Assembly (NCBI RefSeq): GCF_025998535.1 | Contig: NZ_AP024233.1 | Coordinates: 2,938,001-3,002,000 of the forward strand | Length of the DNA stretch: 64,000 bases | Origin: Desulfolithobacter dissulfuricans | GTDB lineage: Bacteria > Desulfobacterota > Desulfobulbia > Desulfobulbales > Desulfobulbaceae | Reading direction: 5' to 3' | Part shown: in pieces, positions 42,960-52,581 of the stretch | Numbering within the stretch: position 1 is the first letter of the stretch | How the letters are laid out: the number at the start of each line of letters is the position of its first letter | The notes under the pieces: generated by a model | Database searches by the model: none | What the model saw: the letters and a program-made list of their open reading frames with translations, nothing else | Told to the model about the DNA's origin: nothing | Translations under genes and position numbers: made by a program

Positions 42960-45260
42960 GTGAACCCGGACAAATCACCGCTGGTGATCAGCGCGCTGGT
43001 ATTGGCGCTTATATCTTCTGTATTGTTGCCGAGTTCCATCAGGGCCGCCGATGTTATCTCGGCCGAAGAATGGCAGATCACCGCGGACCGGATCATCCGC
43101 TACGCCGCCCCGCCCTGTGTCATTGCCGAAGGCAACGTTATCCTGGAAAAAGTCCAGACCATAACCAGGCAGGGAAAAACACCGGGAAAAACCGACTGGA
43201 GCAGCCTGCTTGGCGAGTCGCCCCCCGCCACCCTGACCGGATCGGCCCTGCCCCGGACCGAAAAGGCCACGGTGACCACCATCAGGGCCGACTGGCTGGC
43301 TTATGACATGGATCTCGGCACGGTCAAGGCCCGGGGAGATCTGCTGATCCGCATCGGCCCGGATCAGCTCACCGCCAACCAGGGAGTAATCAACCTGAAG
43401 CGGGAAACCGGTATCTTCAACAACGCCACCATCATCCGCCAGGACAAGGAACTGCACCTGGCCGGCAGGGTGATCGAGAAGACCGGCGCCCTCACCTACC
43501 ACATCGAGGACGGCTGGATAATCACCTGCCGCCTCAAGGATGGCCAGACACCACCCTGGAGCTTCGCGGCTGTCGACGCCACCATCGAGGACAACGGCTA
43601 CGCGGTCCTCAAGCACGCCACCTTCCGCATCAAGGGCGTACCCGTACTCTACACCCCCTACATGGTGCTGCCGGCCAAGCGCCGCCGACAGACCGGCTTC
43701 CTCTTTCCCCGGGCCTCCCAGTCGAGCCGGGACGGTTTCGGGCTCGAACTGCCCTTTTTCGTCAACCTCTCGCCCTCCAGCGACCTGACCTTTTACCCCT
43801 ACTACATGGCCGAGCGGGGCCTGATGAACGGACTGGAGTTCCGCTATGTTCTCAACCAGGAGTCCAAGGGCGAGTTCATGGCCAACTTTCTCGACGACGC
43901 CCGCAGCGATCCGAACGATCCGGACAATGCGGAGTATTACCGGGACGGCAACTATACCCACACCAACGAAAACCGCTACTGGCTGCGCGGCAAACTCGAC
44001 CAGGATCTCGCCCAATGGACCACCCGGCTGGACCTGGACCTGGTCTCGGACCGCGACTACCTCACCGAGTTCACCTCCGGGATCACGGGATTCAACTCCA
44101 CCAACGACCGGTTCCTGGAGGTCTTTGGCCGGGGATTCCAGAACAGGAGCGACGATCAGCGGAAAAACACCTTCCGGGTGCTGCGATCCTGGGACAACGG
44201 TATCTCCTTCCAGGGTGAGCTGCTGGGCATAAACGATGTCCGGGAGGACACCCCGGCCCCCACCCCTCTGTGGAAACTGCCGGCCTTCAGCCTCACCGGC
44301 TTGACCCCGGTCAGGGACACCTCCATCAACCTGACCTGGAACGCCGATTATGTCAACTACTGGCGCGAAGAGGGCGTCGGAGCCCAGCGTATAGACCTCT
44401 TCCCCCGCCTCTCCATGCCGGTGCCGCTCAACCGCTACCTGGAAACCACCGTGGAACTCGGCCTGCGCAACACCTCCTATCTGATCCGCGAGTATGGTGG
44501 TATCACCTGGGTCCGGGACGACTTCCAGAATCGTTTTCTCTTCGAGTTCTCCGCTGGAACCGGCACCACCATGGTTCGTGATTTCCCGGTGCGTATCGGC
44601 GGGATCCACACCCTGAGCCACACTGTCCGGCCCTACGTCTCCTATGGCTACATCCCGGATGTGGACCAGGAGAATCTGCCCCAGTTCGATACCGTGGATT
44701 CCATCGGCGAAAAGAACCTGATAACCTATGGCTTGGACAACTACGTTCGCATCGCCGGTACCAGCGATGGCCGCAGCTACCAGCGCCAGTACGGTTACCT
44801 CAAGCTCAGCCAGGGATACGATCTGCGCAGCAGTGAAAGCGACACCCCGCTGACGCCCCTTGGCCTCAAGCTGGGCTACCGGCCTCTGGGCGACCTGAAC
44901 CTGCTCTACAAATCCGACCTGGACATGTACGGGGACGGCTTTATCATGCACGGCCTGGAAGGATCGTATCGTGACAGCCGCGGAGACACGGTCGCGGTCG
45001 ACTACCGCTATAAAAAACTGGAAAACATCAACTCCATCACCTTCAAGACCCGGCTCAACCTGTTCAACCATGTATCGGCCGGCTACTCCATCGAGCGCTC
45101 CCTGGAAGACAGCAAAACCGTGGAGGAAAACGCCATGCTGATCTACCAGCCTGCCTGCTGGTCGGTGGAACTGGCCTCCAACTACACCCCTGGAAACCAG
45201 AAATTCACCCTCATGTTCCGGCTGGCCAATATCGGCAGTCCGCTGGGACTTGGCTGGTGA
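42960..45260 (+). CDS. lptD: LPS-assembly outer-membrane protein LptD
   Basis: A 766-residue protein starting at GTG 42960 (AAGGAGCAGG upstream). Signal peptide (ending SSIRA), then an OstA/LptA-like jellyroll (about residues 35-190: EEWQITADRIIRYA, WLAYDMDLGTVKARGD). A large C-terminal beta-barrel follows (PVLYTPYMVLPAKRRRQTGF, then LELPFFVNLSPSSDLTFYPYYM, characteristic of LptD). It inserts lipopolysaccharide into the outer leaflet with LptE, and shows that the organism makes LPS. It is the first gene of a plus-strand operon; the next gene begins at its stop. Confidence 0.93.
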   Translation: MNPDKSPLVISALVLALISSVLLPSSIRAADVISAEEWQITADRIIRYAAPPCVIAEGNVILEKVQTITRQGKTPGKTDWSSLLGESPPATLTGSALPRTEKATVTTIRADWLAYDMDLGTVKARGDLLIRIGPDQLTANQGVINLKRETGIFNNATIIRQDKELHLAGRVIEKTGALTYHIEDGWIITCRLKDGQTPPWSFAAVDATIEDNGYAVLKHATFRIKGVPVLYTPYMVLPAKRRRQTGFLFPRASQSSRDGFGLELPFFVNLSPSSDLTFYPYYMAERGLMNGLEFRYVLNQESKGEFMANFLDDARSDPNDPDNAEYYRDGNYTHTNENRYWLRGKLDQDLAQWTTRLDLDLVSDRDYLTEFTSGITGFNSTNDRFLEVFGRGFQNRSDDQRKNTFRVLRSWDNGISFQGELLGINDVREDTPAPTPLWKLPAFSLTGLTPVRDTSINLTWNADYVNYWREEGVGAQRIDLFPRLSMPVPLNRYLETTVELGLRNTSYLIREYGGITWVRDDFQNRFLFEFSAGTGTTMVRDFPVRIGGIHTLSHTVRPYVSYGYIPDVDQENLPQFDTVDSIGEKNLITYGLDNYVRIAGTSDGRSYQRQYGYLKLSQGYDLRSSESDTPLTPLGLKLGYRPLGDLNLLYKSDLDMYGDGFIMHGLEGSYRDSRGDTVAVDYRYKKLENINSITFKTRLNLFNHVSAGYSIERSLEDSKTVEENAMLIYQPACWSVELASNYTPGNQKFTLMFRLANIGSPLGLGW

Positions 45261-45277
45261 GACCAGAAGCGTCTATC

Positions 45278-46285
45278 ATGCACCATATCGATGTGTTCAA
45301 CGGCGATGCAGACGGAATCTGCGCCCTGCATCAGCTTCGCCTCGCAAACCCGGTCACAGACAGCCGCCCGTCTGTCTGTGACACACCGTCTGTCTGTGAC
45401 ACACTGGTCACGGGTGTCAAGCGCGACATCAACCTCCTGGCACGCCTGCATGACCTGCATGGCCAGTCCGTGACAGTGCTCGACATCTCGCTGGACAAAA
45501 ACAGGGATTCCCTGGTCCGGCTGCTCGACCAGGACAACCGGGTCCTGTACGTGGATCACCATTTCAGCGGCGATATCCCGGATCATCCCAACCTGGAAGT
45601 CCATATCGACCCGGATCCCCTGGTCTGCACCTCCATCATCATCGATCGGCTGCTGGAGGGACACCACAGGCCATGGGCTGTGGTCGGGGCCTTTGGCGAC
45701 AACCTGGACGAATCGGCCGAAAAACTGGGCCAGAGTTGCGGACTCAGCGGAGAGGACCTGACAATACTCAGGGAAACAGGAATTCTGCTCAACTACAATG
45801 GCTATGGCGCCTCGCTGGAGGATCTGTTTTTTCACCCCGCCGAGCTCTACCGCCTGGTGCACGAATATGACGATCCCCTGGAGTTTCATGCCACCAGCCC
45901 TGCCATCCAGACCCTGCGCCAGGGGTACCGCGACGACATGGAGCGGGCCGCGGCCTGTAAACCCTTTTACCAGTCTCCCTCAGGTCGGCTCTACGAACTG
46001 CCCTCCGAGCCCTGGGCCCGGCGGGTGGCCGGCGTGTTTTCCAATACCCTGGCCCGGGAGCAAGTAGACCTGGCCCACGGCATCCTGACCCGAAACAGTG
46101 ACCAGACCTACCGGGTCAGCATCAGGGCCCCGCTGGCCAGGCGGAGCGGCGCTGATACGCTCTGCCGACGCTTTCCCACCGGCGGGGGCCGGGCCGCGGC
46201 CGCCGGAATCAACCAACTGGACGAATCCCTGCTTGACCGGTTCATCCAGGCCTTTGACCAGCAGTTCAGCCCGCAGGAGCCATGA
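45278..46285 (+). CDS. DHH-family phosphoesterase-like protein
   Basis: About 335 residues. The N-terminal motif FNGDADGICALHQL and the YVDHHFSGD (DHH) motif identify the DHH superfamily; FGDNLDES and the C-terminal FPTGGGRAAAAGINQL correspond to later motifs and the DHHA1 GG. Members hydrolyse phosphodiesters such as nanoRNA or cyclic dinucleotides; the substrate here is unknown. ATG 45278 is preferred; GTG 45257 overlapping the lptD stop is possible. An 18-nt in-frame tandem duplication (45369-45404) encodes PSVCDT twice near residue 35. Confidence 0.82.
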   Translation: MHHIDVFNGDADGICALHQLRLANPVTDSRPSVCDTPSVCDTLVTGVKRDINLLARLHDLHGQSVTVLDISLDKNRDSLVRLLDQDNRVLYVDHHFSGDIPDHPNLEVHIDPDPLVCTSIIIDRLLEGHHRPWAVVGAFGDNLDESAEKLGQSCGLSGEDLTILRETGILLNYNGYGASLEDLFFHPAELYRLVHEYDDPLEFHATSPAIQTLRQGYRDDMERAAACKPFYQSPSGRLYELPSEPWARRVAGVFSNTLAREQVDLAHGILTRNSDQTYRVSIRAPLARRSGADTLCRRFPTGGGRAAAAGINQLDESLLDRFIQAFDQQFSPQEP

Positions 46286-47379
46286 CAATTCAAATCAGAC
46301 GACAAAAGATGCCTGTGAATATTTCCGCCATGAAACCAGGTCGGCCCCGCCCGGGCCTCTACCTGCTGATCGGCCTGCTTGTGGGGCTGGTTCTCGTCCT
46401 GCCTCCTGCTGCCCTGGCCAAGCCCAAGGCCGCCGACCTGGTGACCGATGGCCAGCCCATTGACCTGAACCAGGCAAAATACCAGAAGCTCTTTGGCGAG
46501 CTGGAAAAGGAGTACCAGTTCACCCCGGCGGAACTGGAGGAGATATTCTCCGGCCAGACCATATCCCGCCGCGTGCTCGAGCTGATGGACAAACAGTGGG
46601 AGGCCAGGCCGTATTACAAATACGCCCCGCTTTTTCTGACTCCGGGAAAAATCAGAAAGGGCAAGGAAAAACTACGACAGTACCGGGAGCTCCTCGACCA
46701 GATAGAGGAGCGCTTCGGGGTGGACAGAGAAATCGTCATCGCCATCTGGGGTATTGAGACCAGATATGGCGAACACCAGGGCGGCTTCAATGTCCTGCGG
46801 ACCCTGAACACCCTCTTTGCCGCCTATCCCCGGCGTTCCGCCTTTTTCCGCAAGCAGCTGGTACATTTTCTTCTTCTGTGCCGGGAAAACGGGGTCGATC
46901 CACGGACGGTCAAGGGTTCCTATGCCGGAGCCTTCGGCCAGACCCAGTTTATCCCCTCGTCGTTTCGGGCCTATGCGGTAAGCTTTGACGGCGATACCCG
47001 GCGCGATGTCTGGAACTCGGTGCCAGATGTACTGGCGTCCATTGCCAACTACCTGAAAACGTTTGGCTGGAAGCTGGACGCACCGATTTATGCCGAGCTG
47101 GGCCCTGAGCTCAAAAGCCAGAAACTGCTCTCTGCCTACCTCAAGGGCAGAAAGGCCAAACTGCCCCTGGAAGAGGTGGAAAAACTCCAACAGCTTGACC
47201 TGCCGCCCTGTCCGGGCCCGTGCAAGGTCACCATTGTCGGCCTGGAACTCCCGCCGGGCAGTAAAAACACCATGCGCTACATCGCTGGATACCCAAATTT
47301 CCAGGCCATTACCGCCTGGAACCACTCCAACCGCTATGCCATGGCTGTGACAGAACTTGCCGAGGCGTTCAAAAAATAA
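46282..47379 (+). CDS. mltB: Membrane-bound lytic murein transglycosylase B-like
   Basis: A 365-residue protein of the SLT_2/MltB family. A hydrophobic signal (LYLLIGLLVGLVLVLPPAALA) is followed by the catalytic domain: the Glu in AIWGIETRYGEHQGGFNVLRTL, and YAGAFGQTQFIPSSF, a family signature. It cleaves peptidoglycan glycan strands to 1,6-anhydro products. The ATG overlaps the stop of the DHH gene (ATGA), though ATG 46309 or 46330 would give a more usual signal peptide. It is followed by mltA 12 bp downstream. Confidence 0.92.
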   Translation: MTIQIRRQKMPVNISAMKPGRPRPGLYLLIGLLVGLVLVLPPAALAKPKAADLVTDGQPIDLNQAKYQKLFGELEKEYQFTPAELEEIFSGQTISRRVLELMDKQWEARPYYKYAPLFLTPGKIRKGKEKLRQYRELLDQIEERFGVDREIVIAIWGIETRYGEHQGGFNVLRTLNTLFAAYPRRSAFFRKQLVHFLLLCRENGVDPRTVKGSYAGAFGQTQFIPSSFRAYAVSFDGDTRRDVWNSVPDVLASIANYLKTFGWKLDAPIYAELGPELKSQKLLSAYLKGRKAKLPLEEVEKLQQLDLPPCPGPCKVTIVGLELPPGSKNTMRYIAGYPNFQAITAWNHSNRYAMAVTELAEAFKK

Positions 47380-47391
47380 AAAACAAGGCCC

Positions 47392-48632
47392 GTGATCCGC
47401 CCTGCACATCTTCAGGCAATCAACCACAGGACAGGCACCAGAGAGCAATTTCCACGGAAACTCTTCTGGGTTGCAGCGCTTATCCTGATTGCGGTCAGTT
47501 TTGCCGGCTGCACTGTCAAACCCCTCGTCCATCTTTCAGAAAAAGAATCGCCCGATTTCATAGACGATCTGGACAGGGCTTCCCTGAGCCGGTCGGTTGA
47601 CAAAAGCCTTGCCTATCTACGCCGGCTCCCCCGCGACCGGCAGCTCAACCTGGGAGAGCACACAGTCTCTGCCGGACGCCTTGTCGACTCCCTGCTGGTC
47701 TTTCGCCGCCTGCTTGCCACGGTGAAGAATAATCGGGCGCTCGGTCTCCATATCAGCAGATACTTTGATGTCTACCAGGCAGGAGGCACCGGCCAGTACA
47801 ATCCGGGCCGCACCATGCTGGTCACCGGCTATTACCAACCGCTCTTCGAGGGCAGCCTGACCCGAAAACCCGGCTACACCTACCCGCTCTACGAAATCCC
47901 CTCCAACCTGGTGGTCCGCCATGTGCCAGGCGGCAAACAACAGGTCGGCCGCCTGGAAAACGGTACCTTCAAGCCATACTGGTCCCGAGGGGAGATCGAA
48001 AAACAGGCCATCGCCAGCGGACACGAGCTTGTCTGGCTGCGGGATCCCCTGGATGTCTTTATCCTGCACATTCAGGGTTCAGGCCTCATCAGGCTGGAGG
48101 ACGGAACCATCCGGGGAATCCATTTTGCCCTGAAAAACGGGCACCCCTATCGGAGCATCGGAAAATACATGGTGGAAACCGGCAAACTGAAACTGGAAGA
48201 GGCAAGTCTCGATACAATCCGCGGGTATCTCACAGCCCACCCCGAGGAACGCGACGAAATTCTCCACCACAATCCATCCTACATCTTTTTTGCGTGGACA
48301 GATACCCATGGTGCCATCGGCAGCCTGGGAGAAGAGCTGACAGCGGGCCGCTCCATTGCCGTGGATCAGTCCATCTTTCCGGCCGGAGCCCTTGCCTTTC
48401 TCCGATCCCGGCAACCGGTTATCAAGGATGGCAGGGTCGTGAACTGGAAACCGCTGCACCGTTTTGTTCTTGTCCAGGACAAGGGCTCTGCCATCAAGGG
48501 ACCGGGCCGGGTCGACCTGTTCTGGGGGATGGCAGGGAGGCAGGCCTGGCAGCCGGGAGGATGAAACAGGGCGGCAGTCTCTATTTCCTCCTCCTGAAAG
48601 ACAATATTGTAATTCCAGCCACATTCAAATGA
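47392..48632 (+). pseudogene. mltA: Membrane-bound lytic murein transglycosylase A (MltA), frameshifted near the C-terminus
   Basis: A lipoprotein (lipobox SFAGC) with the MltA domain (LVTGYYQPLFEGSLTR, VFILHIQGSGLIRLEDG) and the 3D domain with its Asp residues (SIAVDQSIFPAGAL, FVLVQDKGSAIKGPGRVDLFWG). The frame ends early at 48564. One extra G in GGGGG at 48524-48528 gives the expected ending DGREAGLAAGRMKQGGSLYF and a stop at 48632. That stop overlaps the ATG of the next gene (ATGA), which supports the repair. The enzyme cleaves peptidoglycan without a need for its peptide stems. It is probably intact in the organism. Confidence 0.88.
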
Positions 48633-49297
48633 CCACAAAACGCAATCCTGCAGCCACAGTCTTTCATGAACGGGCGCGGGAATATGACTCCTGGTTCGAG
48701 GACTCTTTGCTTTTTGATATCGAACTGGCCGCCATCAGACAGGCTCTGGATGGTTGCCGGGCGCCGCGGCTGGAAATCGGCTGCGGACCAGGCCGGTTTG
48801 CCCGGGCCCTGGGAGTACAGTTCGGGATCGACCCGGCCGAGGCCGCCCTGCAGCTTGCCTCCAGGCGCGGAATCCTGACTGCGGCCGGTACCGGCGAACA
48901 GCTGCCGATCCGCTCGGGCAGCATGGCCACGGTACTTGTGCTCTTCACCCTCTGCTTTGTCCAGGACCGGGAACAGGTACTCAGGGAGTGCCACCGCGTC
49001 CTGCGTCCCGACGGCCGGCTGGTGCTGGGCATCATTCCGGCCAGCTCGCCGTGGGGCAAATTGCTGGCCGACAAAGGGGCCCGGGACCACCCCTATTACC
49101 GATACGCCCGCTTCCTGGAGCTTGACGAGGTGGACACACTGCTCAGGAAGACCGATTTTACCCCTGCAGGCACGATCTCCACCCTGTTCCAGAGCCCGGA
49201 AAACCTTGAAGAGCTGGAAAAACCGCGCTCCGGAGCCGACAGACGGGCTGGTTTCTGCGCTATCACCGCCTGCCGTACCGGTCGTCAACCCTCCTGA
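48629..49297 (+). CDS. Class I SAM-dependent methyltransferase
   Basis: A 222-residue soluble protein of the Methyltransf_11 type. Motif I is LEIGCGPGRFARALG (about residue 48); FGIDPAEAALQLA is the acidic motif II; VLVLFTLCFVQDREQVLRECHRVLRPDGRLVLGII covers the later motifs (quoted here in outline). The substrate is unknown. Its ATG overlaps the repaired mltA stop, so it belongs to the lptD-DHH-mltB-mltA operon. Confidence 0.88.
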   Translation: MTTKRNPAATVFHERAREYDSWFEDSLLFDIELAAIRQALDGCRAPRLEIGCGPGRFARALGVQFGIDPAEAALQLASRRGILTAAGTGEQLPIRSGSMATVLVLFTLCFVQDREQVLRECHRVLRPDGRLVLGIIPASSPWGKLLADKGARDHPYYRYARFLELDEVDTLLRKTDFTPAGTISTLFQSPENLEELEKPRSGADRRAGFCAITACRTGRQPS

Positions 49298-49398
49298 AAA
49301 GGCATGGAAAATGCATGGTTATCCACGGCCGCGCTCCGGTACGGCGCCGGGCCGGCGGGAAAACCTTGTTGGAGACTACCCGGGAGGAAGCAAACATC

Positions 49399-50202
49399 AT
49401 GATACAGGACAGTCTCATCACCCTCACCACCGACTTCGGCCTCCAGGATCCCTATGTCGGCCAGATGAAAGGGGCTATTCTGAAGCAGAACATACACGCC
49501 CGCATCATCGACCTGACCCACGCCATCCCGGCCCATGATATTCTCGCCGCAGCGATCACCATCCGCTCCAGCTACCGGTATTTCCCGGCCGGCACCACCC
49601 ATCTGGTGGTGGTCGATCCCGGGGTGGGCAGCCAGCGCCGTATCCTTGCCGCCTCGGGTGAAGGCCACCGGTTCATTGCCCCGGATAACGGCATTCTCAC
49701 CCTTCTCCTCCGGGACAGTATCATCGATACCATCCACCGGGTGGAAAACAGCTCCCTGTTTCCCCGGGAAATCAGCGCTACCTTCCATGGCCGGGACATC
49801 ATGGCCCCCGTCGCCGCAGCGCTCACCGCCGGCATGGAGCTGGACCGTGTCGGACCGGTCACCGATCCGTCTCACTGTGTGCTACTCGACCTGCCGGAAC
49901 CGGTCATCAACGACAGTGGTATCCTCGGCCAGGTCCTGCACATCGATCGATTCGGCAATGTCCGCACCACCATAACCACGGCCAGCCTGAGCCGTTTCCA
50001 GCCAGGTGGCTTTGCCGGTATCGAGGTGCAGGGACGCAGGATCAACACCATCTCGTCCACCTACTGCGACGTGCCCGAGGGCGAGCTGCTGGCCCTCATC
50101 GACTCCTCGGGGTATCTGGAGGTCGCTGTCAACAGGGGCCATGCCGCCCGGGAGCTGGACTGCCAGCCCGGCGACCCGGTTATCGTCTATTTCCACAAAT
50201 GA
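49399..50202 (+). CDS. SAM hydrolase / SAM hydroxide adenosyltransferase (DUF62 family)
   Basis: A 267-residue protein. ATG 49399 is chosen because GGGAGGAAG precedes it. The family hallmarks are TTDFGLQDPYVGQMKG at the N-terminus, VVVDPGVGSQRR, FIAPDNGIL and the C-terminal domain with HIDRFGNVRTTI. These enzymes share the fluorinase fold, but bacterial and archaeal members without the halide loop use water or hydroxide to split SAM into adenosine and methionine. No cluster context for halogenation exists, so hydrolysis is the likely activity. Confidence 0.88.
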   Translation: MIQDSLITLTTDFGLQDPYVGQMKGAILKQNIHARIIDLTHAIPAHDILAAAITIRSSYRYFPAGTTHLVVVDPGVGSQRRILAASGEGHRFIAPDNGILTLLLRDSIIDTIHRVENSSLFPREISATFHGRDIMAPVAAALTAGMELDRVGPVTDPSHCVLLDLPEPVINDSGILGQVLHIDRFGNVRTTITTASLSRFQPGGFAGIEVQGRRINTISSTYCDVPEGELLALIDSSGYLEVAVNRGHAARELDCQPGDPVIVYFHK

Positions 50203-50483
50203 CCGATTTATCCTTTCGAGGGATAACATCGCTGGTAATGACGACGCGGGGACGCTGCACATGTAACTGTATCGGTATACGGATGCCGAATAGTGTGTTG
50301 TAAACAGACGACTGCAGGGTTCAGATGTAAATAAAGCAAGCAATTTGCCCCATAAGTCGGTATACTGTCGAGCCCTTTACCTTTAAGCACAATAATACCG
50401 TCACAGGACAGCCACGGACACCAAAGCCCCCGGGTTCCCTCCCACTGACACACCACCCCTTTTTTCTTTTCCAGGAACCATAC

Positions 50484-52259
50484 ATGACCGTCGAGACCGT
50501 AAGCACGTTTCATCAGCTGGCGCTGAATGCATCCCTATTGAAAACCCTGGAAGATGTGGGCTACGAAACGCCCACCCCCATCCAGATCCAGACTATTCCC
50601 CTGCTCCTTGAAGGCCGAGACGTCCTCGGCCAGGCCCAGACCGGCACCGGCAAGACCGCTGCTTTTGCCCTGCCCATCCTTTCCAGGTTGAACCTCAGGC
50701 CAAAAGATCCCCAGGTGCTGGTCCTGACCCCCACCCGGGAGCTGGCCATCCAGGTGGCGGAGGCCTTTCAAAAATACGCCAGGAACCTGAAAGGATTCCG
50801 GGTGGTACCGATTTACGGTGGCCAGGACTACCGGGGCCAGATCCGTGCCCTGCAACGCGGCGTGCATGTGGTGGTGGGCACACCCGGCCGGGTGATGGAT
50901 CATATGCGTCGTGGCACGTTAAAGCTGGGGAACCTCGGTGCATTGGTACTGGACGAAGCCGACGAGATGCTGCGCATGGGTTTTATCGACGACGTGGAGT
51001 GGATCCTGGACCAGACCCCGGCGGACAGGCAGATTGCCCTGTTTTCAGCCACCATGCCCCAGCAGATCCGTCGGATTGCCAAGAAACACCTGACCGACCA
51101 CGCCGAGATCACCATCAAAGTCAAAACCTCGACCGCCGATACCATCCGCCAGCGGTACTGGCCGGTCAAGGGCATGGGCAAGATCGACGCCCTGACCAGG
51201 ATCCTGGAAGCCGAACCTTTTGACGGGGTGCTCATCTTTGTCCGTACCAGAACAGCCACCGTGGAACTGGCAGAAAAACTGGAAGCGCGCGGCTACGCCG
51301 CCGCCCCGCTGAGCGGTGATATCGCCCAGAACCAGCGCGAACGCACGGTGAACATGCTGAAAAAAGGCACCCTGGATATTCTCGTGGCCACCGATGTGGC
51401 GGCCCGGGGCCTGGACGTGGAGCGGATCAGCCACGTGATCAACTTCGATATTCCCTACGATACCGAATCCTATGTCCACCGCATCGGCCGGACCGGGAGG
51501 GCCGGACGCCAGGGTGACGCCATCCTCTTTGTCACCTCGAGGGAGCGGAGGATGCTGCACGCCATCGAAAAGGCCACCCGCAAAAAAATTCAGGTCATGG
51601 AACTGCCGACAACCAAAATGGTAAACGACCAGCGAATCCTGCGCTTCAAACAGCGGATCAGCGAAACCCTGGCCAGCGAAGACCTGAGTTTCTTTTCACA
51701 ACTGGTGGAAGAGTATCAAAAGGAACATGATGTCCCGTCCCGGAAAATCGCCGCGGCCCTGGCTCACCTGGTGCAGGGCGACACCCCCTTTCTCCTGCAG
51801 AGCAAACCGCGGCACAAGGCAAAAACCAGCCGGAATAAAGAAGAAGGGAGAACTCCCAGAAGCCGTGAGCCCATTACAAAGGATGAGGCCCCGCCCGAAA
51901 AGGGCATGGAACGGTACCGCATCGAAGTAGGCCATGCCCATCAGGTGCAGCCTGGCAACATTGTCGGCGCCATTGCCAACGAGGCCGGTCTCGACAGTCA
52001 GCACATCGGCCGGATCAATATCCAGGAAACCTTCACCCTGGTCGACCTGCCCGAAGGCATGCCCAGGGATATCTTCAGGATCTTGAAAAAAGTCTGGGTC
52101 TCGGGCCAGCAGTTAAAGATTTCCCGCCTGGGACAGAAGAAAAATACCGGAAAAGCGAATCATGTGAAAACGAGAGGAAAAGCGCGCCGAAGAGACAACA
52201 CCATACCTAAAAGAAGCAACAGGAAAAAAATGGCAGAAAGTGAACTTTCTCCTTCATAA
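50484..52259 (+). CDS. deaD: DEAD-box ATP-dependent RNA helicase (DeaD/CsdA type)
   Basis: A 591-residue helicase. Q motif (TPIQIQTIP), Walker A AQTGTGKT, motif Ia PTRELAIQV, DEAD box VLDEADEM, SAT motif FSATMP, and C-lobe motifs ATDVAARGLD and HRIGRTGRAG are all present. A C-terminal DbpA-type RNA-binding domain follows (about residues 475-550: YRIEVGHAHQVQPGNIVGAI, INIQETFTLVDLP), then a basic tail. It unwinds structured RNA in ribosome assembly and decay, often cold-induced. The 280 bp before it hold no recognised element apart from its promoter region. Confidence 0.93.
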   Translation: MTVETVSTFHQLALNASLLKTLEDVGYETPTPIQIQTIPLLLEGRDVLGQAQTGTGKTAAFALPILSRLNLRPKDPQVLVLTPTRELAIQVAEAFQKYARNLKGFRVVPIYGGQDYRGQIRALQRGVHVVVGTPGRVMDHMRRGTLKLGNLGALVLDEADEMLRMGFIDDVEWILDQTPADRQIALFSATMPQQIRRIAKKHLTDHAEITIKVKTSTADTIRQRYWPVKGMGKIDALTRILEAEPFDGVLIFVRTRTATVELAEKLEARGYAAAPLSGDIAQNQRERTVNMLKKGTLDILVATDVAARGLDVERISHVINFDIPYDTESYVHRIGRTGRAGRQGDAILFVTSRERRMLHAIEKATRKKIQVMELPTTKMVNDQRILRFKQRISETLASEDLSFFSQLVEEYQKEHDVPSRKIAAALAHLVQGDTPFLLQSKPRHKAKTSRNKEEGRTPRSREPITKDEAPPEKGMERYRIEVGHAHQVQPGNIVGAIANEAGLDSQHIGRINIQETFTLVDLPEGMPRDIFRILKKVWVSGQQLKISRLGQKKNTGKANHVKTRGKARRRDNTIPKRSNRKKMAESELSPS

Positions 52260-52581
52260 CAGGAGGCCGCTGCAGATCCTCGGGATACCTGATGCTCCCA
52301 AACAACCGGATCTTCCATCAGTGATTCCTGCCTATGGCCGGGCCTGCCCATTGGCACACAGCTGAGCACCACAGAAGATGCCGAAAAAGGAGTTTGAAAT
52401 GTTTGAGCGAAGCGAGTTTTCAAACTCCCGGCAGATTTGAGGAGCGCAAACCAGTCCGAAGGACCAAGGGACAAGGATGCCCTTTCTTTTGGTTCGTTTT
52501 CTTTGGGCAAGCAAAGAAAACGAACAGGGACAGGAGGTCAGATCAGCTTTTGACTTCTGCGTGAAAGCTCCGAGACGATAT
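52260..52581. other. Intergenic region with two palindromic repeats
   Basis: About 320 bp after the helicase gene. GAGTTTGAAA (52390-52399) pairs with TTTCAAACTC (52418-52427), and a second perfect palindrome follows at 52492-52525. The stretch 52385-52530 resembles a composite intergenic repeat I have seen in several proteobacterial genomes. No gene is supported. Confidence 0.5.
52492..52525. repeat. Perfect 14-bp palindrome of a dispersed intergenic repeat
   Basis: GTTCGTTTTCTTTG, a 6-nt loop GGCAAG, and CAAAGAAAACGAAC. It lies between two convergent genes, so it could also act as a bidirectional transcription stop, although there is no T run directly after the stem. Confidence 0.65.

Noticed and set aside
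42975-45071. 698-codon open frame antisense to lptD
   Set aside because: Shadow of a well-recognised gene; no domain, no SD.
45257-45278. GTG 45257 as the start of the DHH gene
   Set aside because: It would overlap the lptD stop, which is possible, but the ATG at 45278 gives the usual family N-terminus (MHHIDVFNGDADG); kept only as an alternative.
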